From NCBI GenBank assembly GCA_902475535.1, contig CABRZR010000001.1:124001-188000 (forward strand): a DNA stretch of 64,000 bases, in the 5' to 3' direction. The notes beneath the pieces are model-generated. The model searched no databases, had not been told where the DNA came from, and saw only the letters and a program-made list of their open reading frames with translations. Shown here piece by piece: positions 16,269 to 25,016 of this stretch (the first letter of the stretch is position 1; each line of letters begins with the position of its first letter). The translations under genes and the position numbers were made by a program. The DNA comes from QAMH01 sp900556425 (lineage in GTDB: Bacteria > Actinomycetota > Coriobacteriia > Coriobacteriales > QAMH01).

Positions 16269-17210
16269 ATGCCAGAAGACAAGATTCAGTGCCGCTTAGT
16301 TCTCGATTCGTGCTGCGATCTTCCCGCCGAGATTATCGACAACGCCAAGGTCGATCTTCTCGAGTTCCCGTTCAACATGAACGATGGCGAGCACTTCGAC
16401 GATATGTGGAAGAGCATGACCGCCAAGGAGTTCTACGACCGCATGCGCAAGGGCGAGGTCTCGGGAACGGCGCAGGTTCCCGTCTCCGAAATCACCGAGC
16501 GTTTCGAGGCCTATGCCAAGGATGGCATGCCGACGGTGTACCTTGGCTTTAGCTCTGCGCTTTCCGGCACCTTCGGGCTTGTCGAGCAGGTTGTCAGCGA
16601 CATCAGGGAGCAATATCCCGATTTCGAGATATACGTGATCGACACCAAGCTCGCGTCGATTGCCGAAGGTTTGCTTGCCTACGAGGCGATCAACCAGCGC
16701 AATCGTGGCCTTTCGGCAAAGCAGCTCGCAGCATGGGCCGAGGAGGCGCGCTGGTTCGTGAACTGCCTGTTCACGGTCGACGAGCTCGAGTACCTGCGTC
16801 GAGGCGGTCGCATTCCGGCAGCGGCAGCCACCATTGGCGCCAAGCTCAACATCAAGCCGCTGCTCGACTTCGACCTCGATGGCGCCCTTTCCCTCACCGG
16901 CGTCGCCCGCGGCCGCAAGAAGTCGCTCAAATCGCTGGTCAAGTGCTATGACGAAAACCACGCCGATGACCATGGGTCCAACGGCGTCGTGCTCACGGCT
17001 TCGGCGGATGCGGAGGGTGACGTCAAGTGGGTCGAGGAACATCTCGATCGCCCCGAGGGCGCCATCCCCGCCATTCGCAGTCAGATCGGCCCCGTCATCG
17101 GTTCGCACGTCGGCCCGGGTATGGTCGCCGTCGTGTTCTGGGGCGACGATCGCCGCGAGAAGATTTCCATTGCCGATCGCATTGCCAACAAGATAAACAG
17201 TGGGGAGTAA
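16269..17210 (+). CDS. DegV-family fatty-acid-binding protein
   Basis: DegV (FakB-type) proteins bind a fatty acid and present it to a fatty acid kinase. The 313-residue protein has the family N-terminus LVLDSCCDLPAEI, SGTAQVPVSEITERFE, GFSSALSGTFG, the DTKLASIAEGLL stretch and LEYLRRGGRIPAAAATIG. No FakA kinase gene lies in the window. GAAGGGGG lies upstream of ATG 16269, and the next gene begins three bases after the stop, suggesting co-transcription. Confidence 0.9.
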   Translation: MPEDKIQCRLVLDSCCDLPAEIIDNAKVDLLEFPFNMNDGEHFDDMWKSMTAKEFYDRMRKGEVSGTAQVPVSEITERFEAYAKDGMPTVYLGFSSALSGTFGLVEQVVSDIREQYPDFEIYVIDTKLASIAEGLLAYEAINQRNRGLSAKQLAAWAEEARWFVNCLFTVDELEYLRRGGRIPAAAATIGAKLNIKPLLDFDLDGALSLTGVARGRKKSLKSLVKCYDENHADDHGSNGVVLTASADAEGDVKWVEEHLDRPEGAIPAIRSQIGPVIGSHVGPGMVAVVFWGDDRREKISIADRIANKINSGE

Positions 17211-17213
17211 TTG

Positions 17214-18266
17214 ATGATCAGTCCGCTTGACACGCGCATCGCGTTCTTTGGCGGGTCGGCGCAGCCCGCCGTCATCGAAGCGATTGCCAAGCTCAAGATG
17301 AGCGGGTTCGATGTCGTCGTCGCGAGTCACGACCCGCGCGAAGCCCCGGCCCTGCGCGAAGTGGGTGCGGTCTTCATCGACGACCGTATGGAGGCCCTGC
17401 TCGGCAGCCAGGTCGTCATCACCTCGCTGCGCACCACGGCCGAGGTCGAGAACCTGTATCTCGGCGATGAGGGCCTGCTTGAACTCATGGATCCGGGCAC
17501 GTTCTGCATCGACTTGAGCATATCAAGTCCGCGTCTTGCCCGCGAGATTCAGGCGGTCGCCGCCGTCTCGGACATCGAGGTGCTCGATGCTCCCATCGTC
17601 TGCGTGGGCGAGCACGAGCAGCCCATCGCCTTCGTGGGCGGTGATCCGCAAACGCAGGAAACGCTCTCGCCGATCTTCCCGTACCTGGCCCCCGTCATCA
17701 TGCCGCAGGAGGCGGCAGGCGATGGGCAGTTCGCCGCCATGATCAGCATCATCGCGCTTGCCGGATCCCTCATGGGCGCCATCGAGGCGATTTCGCTCGC
17801 GCACATCGCGGGCTTTCCCGAGAAGAACGCGCTCAACGTGCTCGCGTCAACCTCGGGCGGCTCGCGTGCCCTTATCGACTACATTCCGCAGGTGCTCAGC
17901 CACGACTATACGGGCCTCATCAATATCGCGAACTTCCTCGACATGCTTGACGTCGCACTCGACACCGCCGAAGAGCTCGAGGTGACCATTCCCATGACCG
18001 AGACGGCCTATCAGCTCTACGAGCTGCTTCAGGCGGTTGGCGGCGAGGAGATGAACCTGCAGGCCCTTGCCCTGCTGTACGAGGATGAGCAGACCTGTGC
18101 CGATTATGGTCTGGATTGGGCGCTAGCCGAGGGATTTAACGAGCGTTGCGAGCGTTTTGACGACCTTTTCGGTGGCTCGGGCCTTCTCGATGACGATATG
18201 CCAGGCCCCTCCGGCCGCTCGCATGGCGATCCGCCGCCCATCGACGGCTTCTTCTCGAAGAACTAG
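17214..18266 (+). CDS. NAD(P)-dependent oxidoreductase, beta-hydroxyacid dehydrogenase-like
   Basis: The 350-residue protein looks like a 3-hydroxyisobutyrate dehydrogenase-type enzyme: an N-terminal Rossmann start (IAFFGGSAQPAVIEAIAKLKMSGFDV), the segment DLSISSPRLAREI at the usual substrate-motif position, VLDAPIV and a helical C-terminal domain. The dinucleotide loop FGGSAQP differs from the typical GLGxMG, and the usual catalytic Lys region is hard to place, so activity is uncertain. A Pro/Asp-rich tail follows from about residue 315. ATG 17214 has GGGGAG six bases upstream. It sits between degV and rlmKL in a compact run. Confidence 0.75.
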   Translation: MISPLDTRIAFFGGSAQPAVIEAIAKLKMSGFDVVVASHDPREAPALREVGAVFIDDRMEALLGSQVVITSLRTTAEVENLYLGDEGLLELMDPGTFCIDLSISSPRLAREIQAVAAVSDIEVLDAPIVCVGEHEQPIAFVGGDPQTQETLSPIFPYLAPVIMPQEAAGDGQFAAMISIIALAGSLMGAIEAISLAHIAGFPEKNALNVLASTSGGSRALIDYIPQVLSHDYTGLINIANFLDMLDVALDTAEELEVTIPMTETAYQLYELLQAVGGEEMNLQALALLYEDEQTCADYGLDWALAEGFNERCERFDDLFGGSGLLDDDMPGPSGRSHGDPPPIDGFFSKN

Positions 18267-18280
18267 ACGGGCGACCTTCC

Positions 18281-20482
18281 ATGGAATTGTACGCGACCTG
18301 CGGCACGGGCCTTGAGACGATTCTCGGCCAGGAGTTGCGCAGCCTTGGAATGGACGAGGTTCGCCCCCTCACGGGCGGCGTCGCGTTCTCGGCAGATCTT
18401 GAACAGGCCTATACCGCCCTGCTGTGGTCGCGTGTCGCGAGTCGTATCTTGCTGGTGCTCGAACGCGTCGAGGCAACAGACTCCGATAGCCTCTATGCGG
18501 GCGTGCGTGACGTTGCCTGGGAGGATGTCGTTGCCCCCGGCGCGACGATTGCCGTGAATGCCCGTGGCACCAACGACCAGCTGCGTGACACGCGCTATAC
18601 AGCGCTGCGCGTGAAGGATGCCGTCTGCGACCGCTTGCGCGATGAACGCGGTGAGCGTCCCGATGTCGACGCGCAACATCCCGACCTGCTCATTCAGGTA
18701 AACCTCCACGCCAAGCGAGCGACTGTCTACATCGATCTCTCAGGCACCTCGCTTGAGAATCGTGGGTATCGCGATGCCATGCGGAGCAGCTCGCCCTTCG
18801 TACACGAAACGCTCGCTGCCGCCATGCTTCTCGCGGCGGATTGGCCCGCGCGTGCAAAGCGTGGCGAAACACTTGTTGATAGCATGTGTGCCGCGGGCAC
18901 CCTCATTATCGAAGCAGCTTTGATAGCGGGTGATGTGGCACCGGGAATCACGCGTTCTACCTGGGGATTCTCGGGATGGTGTGGCCATGACGAAGAGTTG
19001 TGGCAGGTCATCCTCGACGCTGCTGACGCACGTGCCCAGGCAGGGGCGCGTAAGGCTGTGATATACGCGACAGACGCCCACGAGCGCGAGATAGCATGTG
19101 CACGGGCCCGAGCCAAGGCTGCGGCTATCGCTTCGCTCATCGAGTTTCTACCGGACCGAGATGCGCTCGCCAACGCCATCATGCATCGTGCCGACGCCTG
19201 GGGCCTGTTCGCGAGCTGCCTCTTCGTCAGCACGGAGTGCCTCGAGGCGACCCTGCCCGCGCGCTACGCGCAGCTCGCCGGCGAATTGCTTGACACCAAG
19301 CCGCTTGAGGCGGCCGTCATGCTCGTGGAGAGCCAAGATGCCGACGCCTATCTAGGCATGGAACGCACGCGGGGCTATAGCTGCATGAACGGTTCCGCTC
19401 CCTGCGACATCGCGCTCTTCGACCTGCGCGGTGACGCATCCCGTGCTGCACAGGTGAGCGTGCGTGATAGGCAGCTCGCCGTCTACGACGCAAGCGCGCA
19501 GCAGTTTGCCGACCGTCTCAACAAGGTCTTCAAGCAGCGCCGCAAATGGGCGAGCAAGAACGGTATTTCGGCTTACCGCATCTACGATGCGGATTTGCCC
19601 GATTACAACATGGCCATCGACCTCTATGAGGGAGCGGGCAAGGATGTGGGCAGGCGCCTCGTGCACGTCGCCGAGTACGTGCCACCCAAGAACATCGATG
19701 CGACCAAGGCGGCACGGCGCATGACCGACGCCCTCAATATCGCAAGCGTTGTGTTCGGGGTGCCCGCGGATGACATCTTCGTGAAGCGTCGCGTGCGTGC
19801 CAAGGGCGGCTCGCAATACGCGCAGCATGACCAAGATATGAGACAGCGTGCCAGGCACGTTGTCATCACGCAGGAGAATGGCCTGCTCTTCGAGGTCGAT
19901 CTTGCGAGTTATCTGGATACGGGCCTCTTTCTCGACCATCGTGACACGCGCGAGCTTGTCGGCAAGCTCGCCGCGGGCAAGAGCTTCCTCAACCTCTTTG
20001 CCTACACCTGCACGGCAAGTGTCTATGCCGCTGCGCGTGGGGCGAAGTTCACGACGAGTGTGGACCTCTCGAACACCTATCTGCAGTGGGGCGAGCGCAA
20101 CATGGAGCTCAACGGCCTCATGAACGGCCATCAGGAGTTCGTGCGTGCCGATTGCGTCGAATGGGTCCAGCAAACGCGTCACACGAAAATGCGCTGGGAC
20201 CTTGTCTTCGTCGATCCGCCCACCTTCTCGAACTCCGCGAAGATGCGCACGCGTGGTTGGGACGTGCAGCGCGATCATGCCGAGCTGCTCATCGGTGTGA
20301 GTCGCCTGCTGACCCGTGGCGGTGCTGCGGTGTTCTCGTGTAATCTGCGTGGATTCAAGCTCGATCGCGAGACGATCGAGCGTGCGGGCGTGCAGGTCGT
20401 TGACATCACCGACAAGACGATACCGTTGGATTTCGAGCGGCATGCCCAGGTCCACCATTGTTTCGTTTTGCGGAGAATCTAG
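18281..20482 (+). CDS. rlmKL: Bifunctional 23S rRNA methyltransferase RlmKL
   Basis: RlmKL methylates 23S rRNA at G2445 (RlmL half) and G2069 (RlmK half). The 733-residue protein has an N-terminal THUMP region, the first methyltransferase with DSMCAAGTLIIEAALIA, and a second with FLNLFAYTCTASVYAA and VDPPTFSNS. Between KGGSQY and YLDTGLFLDHR, where the E. coli protein is compact, residues about 519-528 (DMRQRARHVV) are translated from a REP palindrome (19839-19865). The frame stays open, so the enzyme is probably functional with a loop insertion. It ends the same-strand run that starts with topA. Confidence 0.93.
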   Translation: MELYATCGTGLETILGQELRSLGMDEVRPLTGGVAFSADLEQAYTALLWSRVASRILLVLERVEATDSDSLYAGVRDVAWEDVVAPGATIAVNARGTNDQLRDTRYTALRVKDAVCDRLRDERGERPDVDAQHPDLLIQVNLHAKRATVYIDLSGTSLENRGYRDAMRSSSPFVHETLAAAMLLAADWPARAKRGETLVDSMCAAGTLIIEAALIAGDVAPGITRSTWGFSGWCGHDEELWQVILDAADARAQAGARKAVIYATDAHEREIACARARAKAAAIASLIEFLPDRDALANAIMHRADAWGLFASCLFVSTECLEATLPARYAQLAGELLDTKPLEAAVMLVESQDADAYLGMERTRGYSCMNGSAPCDIALFDLRGDASRAAQVSVRDRQLAVYDASAQQFADRLNKVFKQRRKWASKNGISAYRIYDADLPDYNMAIDLYEGAGKDVGRRLVHVAEYVPPKNIDATKAARRMTDALNIASVVFGVPADDIFVKRRVRAKGGSQYAQHDQDMRQRARHVVITQENGLLFEVDLASYLDTGLFLDHRDTRELVGKLAAGKSFLNLFAYTCTASVYAAARGAKFTTSVDLSNTYLQWGERNMELNGLMNGHQEFVRADCVEWVQQTRHTKMRWDLVFVDPPTFSNSAKMRTRGWDVQRDHAELLIGVSRLLTRGGAAVFSCNLRGFKLDRETIERAGVQVVDITDKTIPLDFERHAQVHHCFVLRRI
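19839..19865. repeat. REP palindrome inside rlmKL
   Basis: TGAGACAGCGTGCCAGGCAC followed by GTTGTCA matches the intergenic RAYT-associated REP family and is translated as part of RlmKL. Confidence 0.85.
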
Positions 20483-20503
20483 ACCGCGCGATTATCTGCT
20501 GCG

Positions 20504-20512
20504 TGATACACT
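20504..20512 (+). promoter_or_regulatory. Candidate extended -10 promoter for the structured leader
   Basis: TGATACACT fits TGnTAnnnT and lies just before the conserved-looking stem-loops that begin about 20520. No clear -35 is seen. Confidence 0.35.
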
Positions 20513-20518
20513 AGAACC

Positions 20519-20660
20519 GCTCCTCCCAAGTCTGTGGTTGCGAGCTGGTAAAACAGCTCTAGTCCAAGGCAGATGCGGTCGAAAGGATCCACGTAAGCGG
20601 GCAGGGTTTCCTGCACGTGAGCATGGCGCATCTTAGGGGTAAGACGTACCGTCCGTTATG
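20519..20660 (+). ncRNA. Structured RNA or leader candidate upstream of the binding-protein gene
   Basis: Three nested or adjacent stems can be read. GAGCTG (20532-20537) pairs with CAGCTC (20544-20549). AGATGCG (20571-20577) pairs with CGCATCT (20627-20633). Inside that, CACGT (20590-20594) with ACGTG (20615-20619) and GCAGG (20601-20605) with CCTGC (20610-20614) form a stem with a six-base bulge. The remainder of the 313-bp gap (20483-20795) holds no gene. I could not match it to SRP RNA, 6S RNA, RNase P, tmRNA or a known riboswitch consensus. Confidence 0.45.
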
Positions 20661-20795
20661 GTCACATACGGTGGCCCGGGCGAGAAAATGAGTAGTGAGA
20701 TAGTATCAGGCAAAAGTTTCTGTATGCGAGTGTGGGGTCAAAAACCAGGTCAGTTGGGAGGAGCACTTTCACTGGCCCATGAAAAACGGAGCAAG

Positions 20796-21797
20796 ATGTT
20801 CGCAAAGCAAATCAAACACAAGACAATAACCTCGATCATCATGGCGCTTGCCGTGTGCATGCTTGCCGTGGTCGGGCTGTCCGCATGCCAGCTTCAAACC
20901 AAGACGCAGGTTGAGAGCAACCTCACGCCCAAGCTGGATGCTTCGGCAACCATCACCGAGGGCGTGCTCACCGTGGGCATCAACACGAGCAACTCACCGT
21001 ATGGCGGCACCAATTCGAGCAATCAGACCGTTGGCATTGACGTCGACGTTGCCGCGGCCGTCGCCCAGGAGCTCGGCTTGCGCATGCAAATCATCGACGT
21101 CGGGTCGAGCGGTCGCTTCGCGCTCAGCAACAAGCAGGTCGATGTTGCTCTCGGGCTCACCAAGTCCGGCACGGGCGACCTCGTTACCTACAGCGATCCA
21201 TACCTGACGGATGGCCTCTCGCTGTTTTGCCTGAGCACCAACCGTCCCGTTTCCATCGAGGATGTCGCAGCGCAGACGGCTGCTGGCACCGCCAAGGTGC
21301 TCGTCCAGGCCGAGACCACCGCTGCGAGCAAAATGCAGGAGCTCCTCGGCATCGACAAGATCGTCGCCATGCCCACCATGCAGGCGGCATTTGACGCGCT
21401 CAACAACGGCGAGCAGAAGTTCCTGGTGACTGACGCAGTCATCGGCGACTACTTTGCGCGCAACTACGAGAGCGTCATCCGCATGGGTTTCCTGGGCGCA
21501 GATTGCGTCACGCCCATCTACGCCGTGACGCTTACGCAGAACTCCGCGCTTTCGAGCGGCGTTAACACCGCCATCAAGACGATCAACGAGAACGGCGTCA
21601 TGCGTGTCATCGCAACCAAGTGGCTTGGTACCGATGGCGATACGCTTCTTGCAGGAAAGACCGATCTGGCGACGCTGCCGGCCAAGGCATTTGGCATCGG
21701 CGTGTCAACAGAACCGGATAATCCCGAGGAACCCAACCCCGATACGCCGGAAACCCCAGGTGAGGAGGATACGGGCGCACAATCCGGCGACGAGTAG
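20796..21797 (+). CDS. Amino-acid-type ABC transporter substrate-binding lipoprotein
   Basis: This 333-residue protein has a signal peptide with lipobox VGLSAC (Cys about residue 30) and a family 3 solute-binding fold: GVLTVGINTSNSPYGG, VGIDVDVAAAVAQELG, DVALGLTKS and a C-terminal NENGVMRVIATKWLG. Such proteins deliver amino acids or related polar compounds to an ABC permease. No permease or ATPase genes lie next to it, so it is an orphan. A Pro/Glu/Asp-rich tail follows the domain. ATG 20796 has GGAG four bases upstream; the longer open frame has no signal peptide in register. Confidence 0.85.
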   Translation: MFAKQIKHKTITSIIMALAVCMLAVVGLSACQLQTKTQVESNLTPKLDASATITEGVLTVGINTSNSPYGGTNSSNQTVGIDVDVAAAVAQELGLRMQIIDVGSSGRFALSNKQVDVALGLTKSGTGDLVTYSDPYLTDGLSLFCLSTNRPVSIEDVAAQTAAGTAKVLVQAETTAASKMQELLGIDKIVAMPTMQAAFDALNNGEQKFLVTDAVIGDYFARNYESVIRMGFLGADCVTPIYAVTLTQNSALSSGVNTAIKTINENGVMRVIATKWLGTDGDTLLAGKTDLATLPAKAFGIGVSTEPDNPEEPNPDTPETPGEEDTGAQSGDE

Positions 21798-21828
21798 AAC
21801 GAACAACCCACGATCAAGGAGGTTTACC

Positions 21829-22404
21829 ATGGCTATCACAGTTTCGGGACGAAAGATGAACGTCACTCCCGCTATCAAGGATTACGTTGACGAGAAGATC
21901 GGACGCTCGCTCGAAGTGTTCGACAGCGCTGCCATGGACGCAGAAGTCGTCCTGCGCACCGAGAAGAACCCGGCCATTTCACTCAACGCCATTTGCGAGG
22001 TCACGGTCAACGCCAAGGGCGCCGTCATCCGCGTGGCCGAGTCCGCCGAGGACATGTACGCTGCCATCGACCTGGCATCCGACAAGGTCGCGCGCCAGCT
22101 GCGCAAGTACAAGACGAGGATCGTGGAGCGTCGTGGCGGCAGGGGCAGCATCCGTCATCTCCAGCCCGACGAGCTGGATATCCCCGATGTCATCCCGACC
22201 GAGCCGGAGGAAGACGACGACTTGCTCGTGCGCCTGAAGGAAGTCGAGATGGAGCCGATGACCGAGGAGCACGCGCTTGTCCAGACCGACCTGCTCGGCC
22301 ATGACTTCTTCGTCTACTTCGACCAGGACGCGCATCAGATCCAGGTCATCTACCATCGCAAGAATGGCGGTTACGGCATCATCAGGCCGATTATCAATGC
22401 CTAG
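21829..22404 (+). CDS. hpf: Long-form ribosome hibernation promoting factor
   Basis: Long HPF dimerises 70S ribosomes into inactive 100S particles in stationary phase. The 191-residue protein has an N-terminal RaiA/YfiA domain (ITVSGRKMNVTPAIKDYVDEKIG...), an acidic linker (PTEPEEDDDL), and the C-terminal dimerisation domain (HDFFVYFDQDAHQIQVIYHRKNGGYGIIRPI). A strong AAGGAGG lies seven bases before ATG 21829. It follows the binding-protein gene by about 30 bases and ends in a clear terminator. Confidence 0.95.
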   Translation: MAITVSGRKMNVTPAIKDYVDEKIGRSLEVFDSAAMDAEVVLRTEKNPAISLNAICEVTVNAKGAVIRVAESAEDMYAAIDLASDKVARQLRKYKTRIVERRGGRGSIRHLQPDELDIPDVIPTEPEEDDDLLVRLKEVEMEPMTEEHALVQTDLLGHDFFVYFDQDAHQIQVIYHRKNGGYGIIRPIINA

Positions 22405-22432
22405 GTAATAAGACACGCCATCGTTTTGAGCA

Positions 22433-22461
22433 AGGGGTCGGGCACTGCCCGGCCCCTTTGT
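22433..22461 (+). terminator. Rho-independent terminator after hpf
   Basis: AAGGGGTCGGGC, loop ACT, GCCCGGCCCCTT forms a GC-rich hairpin followed by TTG and a short T-rich stretch 28 bases after the hpf stop. Confidence 0.75.
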
Positions 22462-22513
22462 CGTAGCACATTGGCTACTCTGTGCTTTTTGCACATGGTC
22501 GTGTTTATCGAAG

Positions 22514-22522
22514 TGCTAGTAT
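22514..22522 (+). promoter_or_regulatory. Candidate extended -10 promoter of serC
   Basis: TGCTAGTAT, 43 bases before the serC start, fits an extended -10; TAGTATGTGCAG is identical to the ahcY promoter region. Confidence 0.4.
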
Positions 22523-22565
22523 GTGCAGATTATCAACTGTAGTTGGACGAAAGGAACATCAACCC

Positions 22566-23648
22566 ATGGCACGCGTGTACAATTTTTCCGCCGGTCCGGC
22601 GGTTCTCCCCGAGGAGGTCCTGAAGCAAGCGGCGAGCGAGATGCTCGATTACGAGGGCACCGGCATGTCCGTCATGGAGATGAGCCATCGTTCGGCTGCG
22701 TTCACGAAGATCATCACCGAGGCCGAGCAAGACCTGCGTGAGCTGTTGTCCATTCCGGACAACTACAAGGTGCTCTTCCTGCAGGGTGGTGACTCCCTGC
22801 TCTTCGCATCGGTGTTCATGAACCTCGCCACCAACGGCAAGGCCGACTACATCGTCACCGGCGGTTGGTCCAAGAAGGCATACAAGGAGGCCCAGATCCT
22901 CGGTGATCCCAAGCTGTTGGTCAACGGCGAGGGCGACAACTTCTCGTGGATTCCCGACCTCTCCGACCTTGACATTCGCGATGATGCGTCCTTCGTCTAC
23001 ATTTGCGAGAATGAGACTGTCTATGGCAATCGCATCTACACGCTGCCCAACACCAAGGGTCACGTGCTTGTCTCCGATCAGAGCTCCATGTTCCTCTCCG
23101 AGCCGGTCGACGTGAGCAAGTACGGCCTCATCCACGCCGGCGTGCAGAAGAACTGCGGCCCGGCTGGTGTGCAGATCGTCATCGTGCGCGAGGATCTCAT
23201 CCCCGACGACCTTCCCGGCGTGCCCACCATGCTGCGTTTCAAGACGCATGCGGACAGCGGCAGCCTCTACAACACGCCGCCGAGCTACGGCATCTACGTG
23301 TGCGGCCTCGTGTTCAAGTGGATCAAGGAGCTGGGCGGCCTCGAGGTCATGAAGGAGCGCAACGAGGCCAAGGCCAAGCTTCTCTACGACTACCTCGACG
23401 CGAGCGATCTTTTCTCGAGCACGGTCAACCCCAAGGACCGCTCCATCATGAACGTGCCGTTCATCACGGGCGACGAAGATCTCGACAAGAAGTTCATCGC
23501 CGAGGCGACTGCCGCTGGCCTGGCCAACATCAAAGGCCATCGCAGCGTGGGCGGCATGCGCGCGAGCATCTACAACGCCATGCCCATCGAGGGCGTGCAG
23601 GCGCTCGTCGACTTCATGCGCGGGTTCGAGGCGGCCAACAACAAATAA
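22566..23648 (+). CDS. serC: Phosphoserine aminotransferase
   Basis: SerC is the PLP enzyme that makes phosphoserine from 3-phosphohydroxypyruvate in serine synthesis. The 360-residue protein starts VYNFSAGPAVLPEEVL, with GTGMSVMEMSHRS, FLQGGDSLLF, and the PLP lysine in HAGVQKNCGPAGV. The C-terminus has GHRSVGGMRASIYNAMP. AAAGGAAC precedes the ATG. It is transcribed alone; its pathway partner serA lies 13 kb away at 36886. Two hairpins, one of the GACAAAA family and one GAGACAGTTGCTC terminator, follow it. Confidence 0.95.
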   Translation: MARVYNFSAGPAVLPEEVLKQAASEMLDYEGTGMSVMEMSHRSAAFTKIITEAEQDLRELLSIPDNYKVLFLQGGDSLLFASVFMNLATNGKADYIVTGGWSKKAYKEAQILGDPKLLVNGEGDNFSWIPDLSDLDIRDDASFVYICENETVYGNRIYTLPNTKGHVLVSDQSSMFLSEPVDVSKYGLIHAGVQKNCGPAGVQIVIVREDLIPDDLPGVPTMLRFKTHADSGSLYNTPPSYGIYVCGLVFKWIKELGGLEVMKERNEAKAKLLYDYLDASDLFSSTVNPKDRSIMNVPFITGDEDLDKKFIAEATAAGLANIKGHRSVGGMRASIYNAMPIEGVQALVDFMRGFEAANNK

Positions 23649-23650
23649 CC

Positions 23651-23724
23651 AGACAAAAGTCGCCGGGGCATGTTTGTCTGGCTTCGAAAATGAGACAGTT
23701 GCTCAGAGCAACTGTCTCATTTTT
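23651..23724. terminator. Two tandem repeat hairpins after serC
   Basis: The first (23651-23680) has AGACAAAAGTCGCCGGGGCA and a TGTTTGTCTG arm. The second (23687-23724) is the AAAATGAGACAGTTGCTC hairpin with a T-run, identical in its arms to the ahcY/hypB terminator. The rest of the gap up to 23886 shows no gene. Confidence 0.75.
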
Positions 23725-23886
23725 ATATGTATCCCCTCCTTTGATGGGACAGGGTTGTTCGCGAACACCTCTTTCGCAGTTGTGAAGCGGATATGTAGGG
23801 AATGTGACGGCTTTTGAGCATATTGCTGGCTTACGCTACAGTTATATCCCGCATGCACGTAAACGAAGCGTAAATGAGGTTATTTC

Positions 23887-24948
23887 TTGCTGCAACATGC
23901 ACTCAACCGAGGCATCATCCTCGCGCTTTCATCTTTGTTAGCGCTTGTGGTTTGTCTTGCCAGCGGCGGGTTTGTGCAGACATCCCTCGCAGATGAAGAA
24001 GCTGAGGCTCTCGAAGCGCAAGTCAAGTCCAGTGCCGATGCCTATAACGATGCCATCTCGCGCCAGGAAGAGCTAACGGCCGAGATAGCGACACTCGATG
24101 CGCGTATAGCGGAGCTCGAAGCCACGCTTCCGGCCCAGCGCGAGCGTTCTGACGAGAGCATACGAGCGCTCTACAAGTACGAATACGATTCCTCGAGCGT
24201 GCTCATGATGCTGCTCGAGTCGACGAGCGTCACCGACATGCTTGCGATTGTCGATTCGTACAACTGGATCATCGAGTACAACACGACGGAGATTCAAAGC
24301 GCCATCCAAATGGAGTCCGAGCTCAAGAATGCTCGAGAGAAGCTTGCAAACGACAAGGCGAACGTCGACAAGGCCGCTCAGGATGCGCTCGATTCGCTGC
24401 AACAAGCCCGCGAGGCCCGCGAGCGCGTGGCGGCCCGAGCCGCCGCTGCCCAGGCCGCCGAGCAACAGGCGAGCCAGTACATCATCAATTCGGATTCGGC
24501 GAGCGCCGACGAGAAACAAGCTGCGAGTGAAGCAAGCAGTGCGGCATCATCGGCCAGTGCTTCGCATGTGGGTTGGTCGGCGGATAAGTCCGATTTCGTG
24601 AGTGACTGGGCGCCACGCATCGATGCGTATCTTTCTGGTTCGCCCATGGCGGGTACGGGCGAGTACTACGCAGCGGCTGCCTGGGATAACGGCGTTGACC
24701 CGCGTTGGGCGCCGGCGATTTCGTACGTGGAGAGCAGCAAAGGCGCTGTCTGCTTCCGTTCGCACAACGCCTGGGGTTACGGCAGCTATAGCTTTGGCTC
24801 ATGGGAAGAGGGCATCAACAGGGTTGTCTCCGCACTCGGTGGCTCGCTGTACGGTGGCTATCTCACGCGCGAGGCTGCTGCTACGTACTGCCCCTCGAAC
24901 CCCGGGCACTGGTACAACAGCTGTGCCGAGCAAATGGCCCAGATCTAG
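23887..24948 (+). CDS. Secreted coiled-coil protein with C-terminal lysozyme-like domain
   Basis: The 353-residue protein has a signal peptide (hydrophobic residues about 8-32, then SLADEE). A long coiled-coil region (about residues 35-210) resembles the PcsB/CwlO type, including the YKYEYDSSSVLMMLLESTSVTDML segment. A Ser/Ala linker is followed by a C-terminal domain of about 110 residues (YYAAAAWDNGVDPRWAPAISYVESSKG...NAWGYGSY...PSNPGHWYNSC) resembling lysozyme/glucosaminidase folds. It probably acts in peptidoglycan remodelling outside the membrane. The start appears to be TTG 23887 with GAGG seven bases upstream; no in-frame ATG precedes the signal peptide. A terminator follows. Confidence 0.75.
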   Translation: MLQHALNRGIILALSSLLALVVCLASGGFVQTSLADEEAEALEAQVKSSADAYNDAISRQEELTAEIATLDARIAELEATLPAQRERSDESIRALYKYEYDSSSVLMMLLESTSVTDMLAIVDSYNWIIEYNTTEIQSAIQMESELKNAREKLANDKANVDKAAQDALDSLQQAREARERVAARAAAAQAAEQQASQYIINSDSASADEKQAASEASSAASSASASHVGWSADKSDFVSDWAPRIDAYLSGSPMAGTGEYYAAAAWDNGVDPRWAPAISYVESSKGAVCFRSHNAWGYGSYSFGSWEEGINRVVSALGGSLYGGYLTREAAATYCPSNPGHWYNSCAEQMAQI

Positions 24949-24971
24949 CGGGGAAACACATTGTCATTCCG

Positions 24972-25007
24972 AAATGAGACAGTTGCTCTGAGCAACTGTC
25001 TCATTTT
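24972..25007. terminator. GAGACAGTTGCTC hairpin terminator
   Basis: AAATGAGACAGTTGCTCT pairs with AGCAACTGTCTCATTT 23 bases after the preceding stop; it is the third copy of the terminator at 1918. Confidence 0.8.
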
Positions 25008-25016
25008 ATGCCTCTC

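Noticed and set aside
20519..20660. A tRNA gene
   Set aside because: No T-loop GTTCGANTC or acceptor-stem pairing could be found.
20740..20795. SRP RNA, suggested by CCAGGTCAG followed by GGGAGGAGCA
   Set aside because: The conserved GGTCAGGTCCGGAAGGAAGC core is not present and no long matching stem could be drawn.
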